Shown here: in pieces, positions 23,798-35,045 of the stretch
Layout of the letters: every line of letters starts with the position of its first letter
How positions within the stretch are numbered: the stretch's first letter is position 1
Assembly: GCA_951213105.1 (NCBI GenBank)
Contig: OX578139.1
Location: 71,063,754 to 71,127,753, forward strand
Direction of reading: 5' to 3'
From: Amaurobius ferox
Lineage: Eukaryota > Arthropoda > Arachnida > Araneae > Amaurobiidae
Length of the DNA: 64,000 nucleotides
Made by a program: the position numbers and the translations under genes
The notes under the pieces: generated by a model
What the model was told of the DNA's origin: nothing
The model's input: only the letters and a program-made list of their open reading frames with translations
Database searches by the model: none

Positions 23798-24580
23798 AAA
23801 AATCTGATGTGGGCAGCACATGACTTTCCCTGCAGACTTATATTCACGTTCTCTTTATTTTAATTAAATTTAATTCACTTTTAATTCAATTTTCGTTGTC
23901 ATTTGATAACTGGACTCATTTTCAAAGGCGGCATAGAGAAAATACGAAGAAACTAAAATATCTCGAGAACGGCTAGTCCTAGTGTAATGGGTTTGGTCTT
24001 ATTCCTTTCTTCGTTGAAAATTACGTATTAAATAAGCATTTAATGGATGTATTTAATCATACGTAGTTTTTTATTTTAGATTTTGGCAAATTTTGCGAGC
24101 CATTTTGCTATAAAAGGCAGGTTACTTTTTTCCGAATCGCACCAAAATCTAATCAGCACCATGGTGACCCACAAGTGACTTATGTGGGAAGTGACTTATC
24201 TACCGAATTTTGTGACATTCGGTCTATTAGTTTGTCAGCTAGAGTGGATACACGCTGTTGCGGGCCACTTCGCAAAAAAGGCGAGTTCTTTTATCCCGAA
24301 TCGTATACAAAACTTATCAGCACTAGATTCGCACACAACTAACTTACCAATTAAATTTTATGAAATTCGGTCCATTAGTTTTTTAGTTAGAGTGGATACA
24401 AAATCTGCACAGACAGACAGACAGACACGCAGACAGACACACACACAGACCGTCATGCTAAAAATTGTTTTTCGTATTCTAGAGGTCTCGAAACGCGTAG
24501 ATCCGTCGAAAACTCGAGTTGCGATTTTCGGCATGATTCCAATACTTTCCCTATACATTACCATGTATTGCAGGGAAAGT
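23798..24580 (-). mobile_element. Family B element, copy B4
   Basis: Minus-strand copy with its 3' end at the left (AATCTGATGTGGGCAGCACA) and its 5' hairpin at the right (24543-24580). The 163-codon plus frame that crosses it (24182-24673) is made of repeat sequence. Most of this copy lies within the first unit of the tandem duplication. Confidence 0.75.
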
Positions 24581-25193
24581 AAAAATATGTTTACATTAAA
24601 AATTAAAATAAATATAATAAAATTCCTTTTTAGGTTACACGGTTTTAATAAAATGCACCAAAATAAGAAATAATTATGAGCTATCACAACATTCTGGTCA
24701 CATGAGACAAAAATAAAATTGTGGGATGTCCATAAAAGGATTGTATTTGGACATGAACAGAATTTTAAGGAGCAATAGAAGCGATAACATAGAAATGACA
24801 TATATAAGAATGATTGCAATCAATTCATTTAATTGTTTTCTTTAGCAAATCTGATATAAAAATCCATCATTCTTACATATGACATTTGTATGTTATCACT
24901 TTTACTGTTCCTCAAAATTCTCTTAATGTCCAAATATAATTATTTAATGGGGGCTTTACGATTCCATTTTTAGTAGCATATGATCAAGAATGTTGTGATA
25001 GTAGCTAAAATAATTTTTTACAATTTAGTGCATTTTATTAAAACCATTTAACTTAAAATATATTTGCATAGTATATATTTTCTATTGGACTTTTTACTCT
25101 TTTGCGATTTTGAATCAATATTTCATCATATATGCAAAAAAATCTTGTCTTATGATAAATTTTTAGAGGTTCTATAAATATAAAAACGTCAAT
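23816..25193. repeat. Tandem segmental duplication, unit 1
   Basis: The unit runs from 'gcacatgactttccctg' inside B4 to '..aaacgtcaat' and is followed immediately by a second, diverged copy. It contains almost all of B4 and foldback MITE F1. Confidence 0.8.
24630..25056. mobile_element. Foldback MITE F1
   Basis: Arms of about 200 bp are inverted repeats of each other: 'ggttttaataaaatgcac' (24640-) pairs with 'gtgcattttattaaaacc' (25028-25045). 'atttggacatgaacag' pairs with 'ctgttcctcaaaattctctt..gtccaaat'. The outer ends are TTAGGTTACACGG and the complement of TTAAGTTAAATGG. No coding capacity. Confidence 0.7.
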
Positions 25194-25952
25194 GCACATG
25201 ACTTTCCCTGCTGACTTATATTCACGTTCTCTTTATTTTAATTAAATTTAATTCACTTTTAATTCACTTTTCGTTGTCATTTGATAACTGGACTTATTTT
25301 CAAAGGCGGCATAGAAAAAATACGAAGAAACTAAAATATCTCGAGAACGGCTAGTCCTAGTGTAATGGGTTTGGTCTTATTATTTTCTTCGTTAAAAATT
25401 ACGTATTAAATAAGCATTTAATGGATGTATTTGATCATACGTAGTTTTTTTAGATTTTGCGAACCATTTTTCTATAAAAGGCAGGTTACTTTTTTCCGTA
25501 TCGCACTAAAATCTAATCAGCACCAGGGTGACCCACAAGTGACTTTTACGGGAAGTGATTTATCTACCGAATTTTGTGACATTCGGTCTATTAGTTTTTC
25601 AGCTAGAGTGGATACACGCAGTTGCGGGCCACTTCGCAAAAAAAAAGGCGAGTTTTTTTTATCCCGAATCGTGGCCAAAACTTATCAGCACTAGATTCGC
25701 ACACAACTAACATACCTATTAAATTTTATGAAATTCGGTCCATTAGTTTTTTAGTTAGAGTGGATACAAAATCTGCACAGACAGACAGACACACAGACAC
25801 ACAGACAGACACACACACAGACCGTCACGCTTAAAATTATTTTTCGTTTTCTAGAGGTCTCGAAACGCGTGGATCCGTCGAAAACTCGAGTTGCGATTTT
25901 CGGCATGATTCCAATACTTTCCCTATACATTACCATGTATTGCAGGGAAAGT
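25194..25952 (-). mobile_element. Family B element, copy B5 (3'-truncated by the duplication)
   Basis: Same internal small duplication ('gtgactt....gggaagtga') as B4. It lacks the terminal 'AATCTGATGTGGGCA' because the duplication breakpoint lies just inside the element. 5' hairpin at 25915-25952. Confidence 0.75.
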
Positions 25953-26001
25953 AAAAATATGTTTAAATTAAAAATTAAAATAAATATTATAAAATTCCTT
26001 T

Positions 26002-26429
26002 TTAGGTTACACGGCTTTAATAAAATGCACCAAAATAAGAAGTAATTTTTAGCTATCACAATATTCTGATCGCATGAGACAAAAATAAAATTATGGGATG
26101 TCCATAAAAGAATTGTATTTGGATATGAACAGAATTTTACGGAGCAATAGAAGCGATAACATAGAAATGACATATGTAAAAATGATTGCAATCAATTCAT
26201 TTATTTGTTTTCTTTGACAAATTTGATATAAAAATCCATCATTTTTACATATGACATTTGTATGTTATCACGTCTATTGTTCCCTAAAATTCTCTTGATA
26301 TCCAAATATAATTATTTTATGGAATTTTTACGATACTATTTTTAGTAGCATATGATCAAGAATGTTGTGATAGTATCTAAAAATTATTTTTTGCATTTTA
26401 GTGCATTTTATTAAAACCATTTAACTTAA
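26002..26429. mobile_element. Foldback MITE F2
   Basis: Copy of F1 in unit 2 of the duplication, with the same long inverted arms and a few substitutions. Confidence 0.7.
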
Positions 26430-26607
26430 AATATATTTGCATAGTATATATTTTCTTTTGGACTTTTTACTCTTTTGCGATTTTGAATCAATTTTTCATC
26501 ATATATGCCAAAAAATCTTGTCTTATGATAAAATTTTATAGGTTCTATAAATATAAAGACGTCAATTCCTAACTCGTAACAAGCAGTATCACGTGTTAAA
26601 TATGCTG

Positions 26608-26608
<1 letters not shown>

Positions 26609-26656
<48 letters not shown>
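26609..26656. repeat. (TA)n microsatellite
   Basis: About 48 bases of alternating TA. Confidence 0.95.
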
Positions 26657-26658
<2 letters not shown>

Positions 26659-26659
26659 T

Positions 26660-27377
26660 ATTAAGTAGAGAATCATCAATCAAATGGAAAAACAAATGCA
26701 AATTGCTAGTCATCAAGCTAATGATAATCAACATATATCAATAAAATGAAATCGATATTTTAAAAATAAATGAAATCCAAGCATTAAATCTATACACGTG
26801 GATAAGCACTAGGCTTAAATAAATCAATTGTTCATTTTGAAAGAACTGTTCGTCAGGTCCGAGTATTTAATTAAAATGAACACAAAATGTGTGTTTCTGA
26901 TTTTGGAGAAAGATAATATCTATAAACTCTAAAAAATTGGACTACACACATAAAGATAGAAAAATAATAAAGGAAACAAGAATACCTGGAAAAGACACTG
27001 CAAGTGTGCTAGAAGAAACTGCAAAACCATTGGAGCTCAAAATGAAGAGACCAGTGTTGCCAATCGCAAAGTTTAAAAGTAGAGATCCGCTGTTGCCAAA
27101 CGTGTGTAACAAATAACACTAATGCGAAAAGGCAATAAAAGATGATATTCTACATTAAGAGCTACAAAAGGGCCACAAAATAATGGGGCGTAGTTAGGCT
27201 AATATATAAGGGGATGTAAATATAATGTAATGTTAAATCAAGAGAATATTGATGTCTGACTAATATAAGATACAAAGAAGAGAATTCATGAATATTCAGC
27301 TAATCCAAACTTTTTAACAATGCTATTTACTAAATATGCTGGATGTTTATATAAATTGCTGGTAATTTTTATATTAT
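26660..27377. other. Spacer downstream of the PLE-like RT
   Basis: Probably includes the 3' untranslated part of the minus-strand RT pseudogene that ends near 27378. Nothing specific was recognised. Confidence 0.4.
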
Positions 27378-28850
27378 TTATATGCTTAACATGAAATATT
27401 TTATCTTATATTCTATAAATTTTAAAAAGCGGATTAAGGATAATATTTCTAAATATTTGAATCGAGTTGCAGGAACTAAATGATGATATTTTATTAATTT
27501 TGAATTTAAAATAGTCTTTTTTATGATATAAATTAGTAACAACTCCATGGTTAGGTTCAATAATTAGATTTAAATCTAAAAAATTAATATTACTGCTAAT
27601 AGTAGCTTCATTAGGCATTGATTTCAAATTATCTGGATAGAAATCTATATCTATGACATAATTTTTAGTATATACTAAACAATTCAGATCATCAACATAT
27701 CTGTGAATTTTATAATCTATTGAATTAAAAGACTGTTCATAATGGTAAAGATATAAATTAGCTAACATACTGCTACTGCAGCCACTCTGTGGAACTCCTG
27801 AGACTTGTATAAGTATAATTTATTTCCTTGAAAAATATAATTATCGAAAAGAACAAAGTGAAGAAGTTTAGGGAAATTGATACATATTGATAAAAGTAGT
27901 TTGTTTGTAATATAAACATTATATACAGCTAAAATTAAAATATATAAATCAGAGATCTTAATATTATTGAAAAGATCTTTAAATTCAAAAGTTTGAAATC
28001 CAATTAGTTTACCTAGTGATGTTAATTTAGTTTCTAATTACTTACTATTATTTAGAATAGGGTAATTATTGCTAGAATAACATAAAATATCATTTATTAG
28101 ATTTAAATAATTTAGTGTTAATTTACTCGCAGTAGTAGAGTAAGTATTATGACCACTAATAACTGTTTTAAATTTAATAGGCTTTTTATGAAATTTAGGA
28201 ATAAGCACTATATACGGAAATTTAAGAAATTTATAATTGATATTTAAATCACTTTCCATATTGATAATTTTTAGTTTGATACTTTTAATAGAATGTGAAT
28301 CTAGTTTAAATGGACACAATTATTCTTTAGATAATCTAACAGAAATTGTATATAGAATTCTTTAGACAATAGCATAATTATTAGAGGTTTTATCAACATA
28401 AGTAATAACAAAACATCTTTGTAAGTCATTAATGGACTGTTTTATATTATCAATATTATATATAGTAGATCTAGACAATTTAATAAATACTACAAGTAAT
28501 AAATTTTAATAAAATAAATTTCCACATATTAAATGTCTCTAAAGGCAAAGCATATTTTGAAGCTAATTTATAAATATATTTATTAAGGTCAAAATTTATT
28601 GACTTTAAAACTTTAAAAGAATTATTACAAGATGGTAACCTGAATTTAGTATCAAATAACATAATGGTTCTTAAGGTATCGTTTTTAACTATGGCTAAGT
28701 CTCCTGTAACTATATGCCCCAAGTGTGGATTTAGATATTTAGCAAATTTGTTTACTTAGCAACTACAATCATTATCTACATTTGACATGGAATCATTATC
28801 TATAGAGAGAGATTGTGAAATTTCATTATAAATTAAAATAATAAAAACAA
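27378..28850 (-). pseudogene. Penelope-like reverse transcriptase, broken
   Basis: Minus-strand pieces in order: KFAKYLNPHLGHIVTGDLA and LRTIMLFDTKFRLP (28722 region), FPYIVLIPKFHKKPIKFKT with VISGHNTYSTTASKLTLNYL (28038-28319), GVPQSGCSSSMLANLYLYHY (27740-27800), RYVDDLNCLVY (27660 region), and DFYPDNLKSMP...NFLDLNLII. These match RT motifs: the LPK-H-K and SG region, the G(I/V)P.G..SS...A motif, the YVDD catalytic box, and the FLDL motif typical of PLE-type RTs. The fragments lie in different frames, with a stop just before KFAKYLN and a frameshift near 27795, so the gene is dead. It is related to, but distinct from, the RT in the 36.6-38.5 kb palindrome. No GIY-YIG domain was found beside it. 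The class (canonical PLE, or the IPMG-type PLE relatives) needs a phylogeny. Confidence 0.7.
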
Positions 28851-29029
28851 AAGTGCAGGAGTGCAAAACAGTATACACAGCATCAGACCGCGGGTAATAT
28901 AATAACGTGTATGTAATTATATTAAAAGCAGAAAGTAAAAAGCAACGACGAAGGACTGGAAAAGTAGATCATGGAATGGCCAGGAAAAGGAAAATAAATC
29001 AATGAATAGTATATCTGCCAGAAAGGTCC

Positions 29030-29033
<4 letters not shown>

Positions 29034-29120
<87 letters not shown>
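29034..29120. repeat. (TA)n microsatellite
   Basis: About 85 bases of TA with one short interruption near 29080-29084. Confidence 0.95.
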
Positions 29121-29122
<2 letters not shown>

Positions 29123-29423
29123 ATAGAAATAGGATACAAATGGATACAAAATGGATGGGAAGGCTAACGGGCAATATGCTAAAAAATGCCTAAGGGGGGA
29201 TTATTGTGACCCCCTTAAATCCCCGGTTACAGCATGCTGCTAGGCCGCGGCACACTCCCGGTATGGCCACAATTCCCGTAGCACTTCTCCAATGCCTGTA
29301 CCTCGAATGAATAGACCTTGATTTTTAAGGGGTCACAATCCTCCTTTAGGCATTTTTAGCATATTTCCCGTTAGCCTTCCCATTCATTTTTATTCCATTT
29401 GTATCCTATTTCTATCTAATTTC
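29121..29423. mobile_element. Foldback element G
   Basis: Left arm (29121-29225) starts 'agatagaaataggatacaaatgg' and includes 'gggaaggctaacggg'. Right arm (29313-29423) is its inverted copy ('cccgttagccttccc' ... 'atcctatttctatct'). The central loop of about 90 bases is GC-rich. It sits at the edge of a (TA)n array. Confidence 0.75.
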
Positions 29424-29522
29424 ATTATATTTCGCATAATGAGGAAAATGCTGCATTGCGCTTTTCATTTATATGATTTTTATCTCGAACCTTTTAATAT
29501 TATAGTGCTTCATCAATTTTTA

Positions 29523-29546
29523 TTATATATATATATATATATATAA
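29523..29546. repeat. (TA)n microsatellite
   Basis: About 24 bases of TA immediately left of element H. Confidence 0.9.
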
Positions 29547-29870
29547 GGATATAAACAAGAAGAAAAAATAAGCGAGAACGGGAGTGACCATATGATTTGC
29601 ATAGAATGGCAGGGGTGGATTGCGACACCCTTTCCCGCTTAAAGCAGCTTTCAGCGGGAAAGAGGTGTCGCGAGAAAGTTACAAGCGGGAAAGTTACAAG
29701 AGGGAAAGTTACAAGCGGGAAAGTTACAAGCGTTTAAGCGGGAAAGGGGTTTTAATAAGCTGCTTTAAGGGGGAAAGGGGTGCCGCAATCCACCCCTGCC
29801 ATTCTATGCAAATCATATGGTCACTCCTGTTCTCGCTTATTTTTTCTTCTTGTTTATATCCTTATATGCC
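29537..29870. mobile_element. Foldback element H sharing ends with the RT palindrome
   Basis: Inverted arms: 'gggagtgaccatatgatt', 'ggggtggattgcgacacc', 'cccgcttaaagcagcttt' on the left; the inverted equivalents on the right (29750-29870). The same terminal words border both ends of the 36.6-38.5 kb RT-bearing palindrome, so H may be a short non-autonomous derivative of that element. The centre has a 17-bp tandem repeat. Confidence 0.7.
29675..29735. repeat. 17-bp tandem repeat inside element H
   Basis: GCGGGAAAGTTACAA-type units occur about four times in succession. One variant begins 'gaggg'. Confidence 0.85.
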
Positions 29871-29970
29871 ATTCTGGATGCAGAGCTGCTAAGCGCCACA
29901 TCCTCTGTAAGGTTTCTATTTTCTCCTTTACTTAAATAGGAGTTCCTTTCGTGATATACTTATTTTTATA

Positions 29971-30010
<40 letters not shown>
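29971..30010. repeat. (TA)n microsatellite
   Basis: About 38 bases of alternating TA. Confidence 0.95.
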
Positions 30011-30013
<3 letters not shown>

Positions 30014-30144
30014 GTATAATGTTTAACTATCTTGCAACAATGGCATTTTTATGGGCCATTTTGGGCATGAATCTGAGGGGGTGAATCCTAGAGGAATCAA
30101 CTCAAATTTGATGAAATATTGTATTGTCATCGTAGATACATAAG

Positions 30145-30529
30145 TGTTGTTGAGACCCAGACCGTCCGACTTACCAGAAAGGTGTAAGGTAACCGTTTGG
30201 ACGACCGGAAAGTGCCTTCCAATTTAGACCGGAACCCAGTGGGGAAGGCATCCACAGGGACCGTACCCTCCTTCCCCTACCACTAACCTCTCGGAAGGAC
30301 TTACGGACCCATATGTTTAACGTGATCGTACTCCGCATGAACACGGCGACAGTTGTGGCACCATGCAAATCCAGCGCGCAAACCACTGGGCTACTGAGCC
30401 CGAAATGTGCCAACAGCACGCGGTGTTCCCAGGTGGTCACCCACCCAAGTACTAACCGCACCCGATGCTGCTTGACTTCGATGATCCAACCAGAACCGGA
30501 GTTTCCAGCACGGTAGGGCCGTTGGCCTG
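30145..30529 (-). mobile_element. Composite 5S rRNA-tRNA SINE (S4), with 11-bp TSD
   Basis: Sense strand minus. It starts at about 30527 with a near full-length 5S rRNA-like sequence, followed by a tRNA-like segment (TAGCCCAGTGGTTTGCGC, plus 30345-30402). The SINE body and the tail ending in ...CAACAAC at about 30145 follow. AGATACATAAG occurs immediately on both sides (30134-30144 and 30530-30540). The perfect direct repeats show that 5S part, tRNA part and body moved as one unit of about 385 bp. Transcription would be by RNA polymerase III from the internal 5S promoter (A box, intermediate element, C box); mobilisation would be by a LINE. Confidence 0.85.
30408..30527 (-). repeat. 5S rRNA-like head of SINE S4
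   Basis: The minus strand reads GGCCAACGGCCCTACC, then GATCATCGAAGTCAAGCAGC, TAGTACTTGGGTGGGTGACC and TGGGAACACCGCGTGCTG. It ends TTGGCA, the order and length (120 nt) of metazoan 5S rRNA with scattered substitutions. Since it lies inside TSDs as part of a SINE, I do not call it an rRNA gene. Confidence 0.85.
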
Positions 30530-30540
30530 AGATACATAAG

Positions 30541-31779
30541 AGTGTAAAATTTTAAGAACATCAGTTGGTTAGAAGTAGGTAAAAAATTAATTTCAAAATC
30601 TGACCCAAACAAACAGACGAGCAAGCAAACAAACAAACAAACAGAGAAACCAACTTCAATAAAACAGTGTAAAAGTATAAAAATTTTTAGTTGTAATTTT
30701 TATCTTAATTTGCAATGCTGAGTAATAAAATGCATATTTTTTGTATGTATTCTTCTGCCGGAATTCGTGAATTAGATTCCATACAAATGTCAAAATATTT
30801 TCCTGCGGTGTCATGAATCACGGGCGAACAAACAACACACGCAAGTCATAACAAGACAGAATTTATAATCAAGGCTGTTCCAGTAAGATAGGCGCATCAA
30901 GGGTGCAATTACATTGTTTATGTTTCTTTATGTCACTACTAACTTTGAATCTGCGTTGTCGCGTGTTTTCAATTCAGGGTTTCTATGATGATATTATTCA
31001 AAATAGTATTATTTTCGACAAATTATAGCATAAACAAATTCAGGATTTGTTTATATGTTACTTTATGAATGTAATATTTTTTTCTTAATTTGTTGTTAGT
31101 GTATTTAAATATTTAGGTTTGGAGATGTATAAAATGCACAGGAGTTTTGCGTATATATAAGATACATTAATAAATGTTCTATTTTGACATTGCATAAAAG
31201 AATAAAAATAAAAGCCCAATTTAAATACAATCTACAATCGTACCAAATGCAACGGTATGAATGTAGCGATGCACTTGGTCGCATTTATCGATAAATTGAT
31301 GTATTTGCAGAATGTGTTCTCTTTAACAGTTGTTTTGCATAAAATGTTAATGCAGTAATGCTAATGCATGAGAAAGCAGTATTTTAAAAATATTTTAAGT
31401 GCATCAGAAAATTTAATTTTGCTATATTGGTGTTCGGAAATAACAACGTGGACTATATAATCAATTTCAAGATAATATAATTTTAATAAGCAAAACACAT
31501 TGTGCAAAACATAAGGAAAAACAGAAGAAATATAATTATGCACAAATTATTGAAACAGAGCATTCAATATTCAAGGATACGTTAGATAAGTATTATGCGT
31601 TTATACTTTTCAGTCTTTTGTGAGTTTGTAATCAATCTCTCCTCATATATCCAATCAAAACCTTATTTTATAATACATTTGTAGAAGCTCTTTAAATATA
31701 AAAACATCTATTCATAACAATTCATAATCAATTCATTAATTTATAATCAATTAGCAATTTATTCCTTAATCACTGCAGA
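30541..31779. other. AT-rich region without recognised gene
   Basis: Positions about 31600-31730 weakly resemble the flank at 25080-25190 ('catatatccaa', 'aaatataaaaac'), suggesting an old shared repeat. Otherwise nothing recognised. Confidence 0.4.
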
Positions 31780-32012
31780 TTAAGGATATAGCAGAAGGGA
31801 TTAAGGATTCACCAGAAGGGATTAATAATAGAGCAGAAGGAATTAAGGATACACTAGAAGGGATAAAGGATATACCCGAATGGATTAAGGATACACCAGA
31901 AGGGATTAATTATAGAGCAGATGGGATTAAGGGTACATCAGAAGGGATAAAGGATATACCCGAAGCGTTTAAGGATACAATATAAGGGTTTACAGATAGA
32001 CCAGGAGGGATT
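31780..32012. repeat. 21-bp minisatellite with an 84-bp higher-order pattern
   Basis: About eleven 21-base units of the type ATTAAGGATACACCAGAAGG. Units 2-5 resemble units 6-9 more closely than each other, giving an 84-bp higher-order repeat. On the plus strand one frame stays open through nine units, each encoding a heptad like IKDTPEG, until TAA near 31982. No start or promoter is evident. Confidence 0.85.
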
Positions 32013-33270
32013 ATGCAAATATAAACAATATTTACATTTTTTATGAGACCCGACACTTAATACTGTTGCATTCAAAAGACTTATTAGCACAATTCTATAA
32101 TGTGGCTAAAACATCCCCATATGACTATTGTAACAACAAATTTTCGATTTCATTAGTAATTTTGAAATGTGCAATTTTTTAAGTGATGGCATTCAGACCT
32201 TCATTGAAACCCTCCCACGTTAAACGGAGACTCAACGTTCCCGTTCTGTGGATCACACCTATTTTAAAAGTTAAAAGTTGAACGATGTGCTGACCTTGCC
32301 ACTTATCAGAAACTTCCGGAGATATCCTGTTTCAGATTCTTTGCTAGATGTTTCGAATCTTTTATCTTTTTTTTTTTGCTTTGCTGAGAGCGTGTTCCGA
32401 GATTCGGAGTATGGTGTAATATGTAATACTGAAAATATATAAATTACATTGTTGGCGGGGTACCAATATATAAATTTGTTTAATTGTACTGAGATTGTTG
32501 AAATGAAGATTTAAACTGAGTTGCTTAACGCAGAACGTAAGGTCGCCGCAAGTTGAGGATTTAGGTTTTGTGTTTTGTTTGGTATGTTGGTGCGTATTGC
32601 GTCCGTTGTGTTAATTGTTATTTATACGAGTAACATTTATCTATTTTGTCGATTTATATAACTATCTTGCATCAACTTCCTTGCAAAGGCGGGTACATTT
32701 TCTAGTCTCATGATTTATACTTTCCCTGTATCTGCAATAAGATCGTAAACGAATGCCATTTCTATCAATATTCTTATTGTTCAATATACAATTATCTTAA
32801 TATCTTAAGAATTTTTAAACTGCTATTATTCTTTTAATAAAACCTTACGAAATAAAATATCCAATAATTAATAAAAAAAATAAGAGTAATTTAAAAAACT
32901 TTTTAACTATATTTCCTGGGTGTTAATTAATTGGATCCCCTATGGTATTTCTATATTTAGCTAAATGGAATTGGGTTATGATGCCGATAAAGCAAAACTA
33001 TATATAAAGCAATTTACACATATGAACCAAAATCTTATGTGGGAAAATAATACAGTGATCTCACTTCTTTCACATCAAAGTGATGATGTAAAGATCCATT
33101 GCATAATGTTCTTAATATTGAATTACACATTAACATTTGGCTCGTTTCTAGAAAACAACGTCGTAAAACTATTACAAAATGCCAATTTGACTTACATTTC
33201 CCTCAAATCTAACTTGACAATTACAAATATTGCTGGCATCCGCTAAGCAATATCCATGTGTTAGAAGATT
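32013..33270. other. Spacer with one unidentified open frame
   Basis: A 93-codon plus-strand frame (32965-33246) begins MELGYDADKAKLYI and ends ITNIAGIR. It has no motif I recognise. It could be an exon-sized chance frame or a fragment of an unknown element, and lies directly before A7. Confidence 0.3.
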
Positions 33271-33274
33271 TAAA

Positions 33275-33936
33275 TAATTAATTCTCTAATTGGCATCAAT
33301 TTCGTTAATTTGGTGTTATTTTTGATAATTTGACGACATTTTCTTTACTTTCGTGACATTTTCTAAAATTCGCCAAGTTGGCGTTATTTTGTCAAATTAA
33401 TCACCATATATTTAATTTGGAAAGTGAACAAATGTATTGGGCTATACATATTACTTTTCAATTTTATGTGATATTTCAGATAAATTTATTTTAAAAACTA
33501 TCTCAAGAATGGTTCAAGCTAGCATTCTAAAGTTTATATCATTCGTTTTTTCATGAAAATATGGAAGAAAATAATATTTATTTAAAATTATTGAATATCC
33601 TGATTATTTTTTTTAAATTTATTGCGAAAATTTGGGGGTCTCCAGAAGATTCCGTCCTGTTTAAAATCAGTAGGGTTCCAAAATTCACTGACAGTAATAA
33701 TCGTACCAAATTATTTTCGATACGCCCTATTCACTTGTGAAAAATCGCATCGCATCCAAAAGACTCACGGACACACACAAGCACATGGTCATACAGACAC
33801 TAACATACATACATACACGTATAGATACATCACCTAGAAAACGTTCGATTCGACTTCATAGATACTTGACAAGTACTCTTTTGTCGAAAATTCGAATGTC
33901 GAATTTTCGACTCTGTTACAATACTGCCCTTATGTA
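33275..33936 (-). mobile_element. Family A element, copy A7 (diverged, 3'-truncated)
   Basis: Minus-strand orientation. It keeps the 'aattcgccaagttggcg' module at the left, 'gttcaagctagcattctaaagtttat', 'gggggtctccagaa' and a CACACA-poor tract. The right end is a decayed 5' hairpin (about 33915-33936). The canonical 3' terminus is missing. Confidence 0.55.
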
Positions 33937-33937
33937 T

Positions 33938-35045
33938 GAGTTCGGGCTCAATTTAAAGAGTTCGAGGTCGCCTGAGGTCGCCCGACCCCGATATATTCGA
34001 GCCCGAACTACTTACCGTAAAATAGAGCCCGAATCCGCCCGGAAACGAAATATGTTTTAAACTGTCCCACTTAATTTTCAGTCATTTTCAAAAATGTCGA
34101 TTTGTAAAAATGGGCGATTAAGTTTAGATATTAAGCACAAAAAATGCATAAGCAATTACTTTGAGCGCTGAAGCTTTCGAATGACATAAATTGAAAATAC
34201 AAAAATTAGTATAATAAAAATCATATAATGAGGTTGAAATAGTATCAGTATGGTTATTTGTAGTGTGTAGTAGCAAAATTAATATCGGTCTTTCCTTCTG
34301 TCCATTAAATATTTTGTAAATAGTTAGTCTGCATTTCACTATAAATCATTTTCTGAAATATTTCATTCCTAGTTTTGCCGCGTTTAACAATTCAATATAT
34401 TTACAAATAGGTTTATTACATTAGGTTTATTACACGCTACGCTAGACGCCCACTCACATTAAAAAAACAACAGTCTATCAGCCAGCACCGCAAGGACAGT
34501 TTATGACCCGAGTATAAGCAATGCGAAAGTTATTTAAACAAAGCAATAAAACGCCCAAGTAGGAATACAATATATATAGAGAGCAACCTTTACCTGGTCC
34601 CAATGCTCACCCTAGATAAACCCCATTCGTCCACTGGTTAGCAGTGGACAACGTCTGATATACACTGTTGTTATTGAGTTATTCTTTAAAATTTAATTGT
34701 TTACACCTCTGAGTCGCCAACCGATTGAAGTTGGTTCCAATTTTTTCCATCGTCCAATCTGATAGATTTAACGGATGAGGTGGGGTGGTCAATAATAAAT
34801 AACCTCACATTTTATATACAACACTTCCTCTCATAGAACGATAGAACCCATTTACCAAGACTTCTTATAAGATTTCAGACACTTGTTAGCAGTAACTTTT
34901 TAGCAAAAAAGTAATATGTGATTATCCTTCATTTCAAATATTTTATCAATATTTTCTAGTAGTTTGGAGCCCAAATTGCACTTAGTAACGTAAGCCCCAT
35001 TCCGATTCAGGCCCGGGCTCTGGCTGATCTTGTCTCATCTCTATT
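33938..35045. mobile_element. Possible hAT-like non-autonomous remnant
   Basis: The left edge has GAGTTCGGGCTC and its inverted partner GAGCCCGAACT about 60 bases apart. The right edge has 'cccgggctctggctgatc' and 'ttgtctcatctctatta'. GC-rich GGGCTC words at ends of an AT-rich element recall hAT families, but terminal repeats were not resolved and no transposase was seen. Confidence 0.25.

Larger units (their letters stand above)
25194..26566. repeat. Tandem segmental duplication, unit 2
   Basis: Second copy of the 1.37-kb unit, from 'gcacatgactttccctg' at 25194 to '..agacgtcaat' at 26566. The unique flank and nested MITE are copied along with the B element, so this is a genomic duplication and not a second insertion. 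Confidence 0.8.

Noticed and set aside
24182..24673. 163-codon plus-strand frame
   Set aside because: It spans the non-coding B4 element and its microsatellite, and the same sequence is broken in other B copies.
26840..26870. Possible hammerhead core (CTGACGA on the minus strand) downstream of the 27.4-28.9 kb RT
   Set aside because: No GAAA box at the correct distance and no convincing stem II.
30408..30527. Functional 5S rRNA gene
   Set aside because: It lies inside SINE target duplications and carries substitutions, so it is a SINE head.
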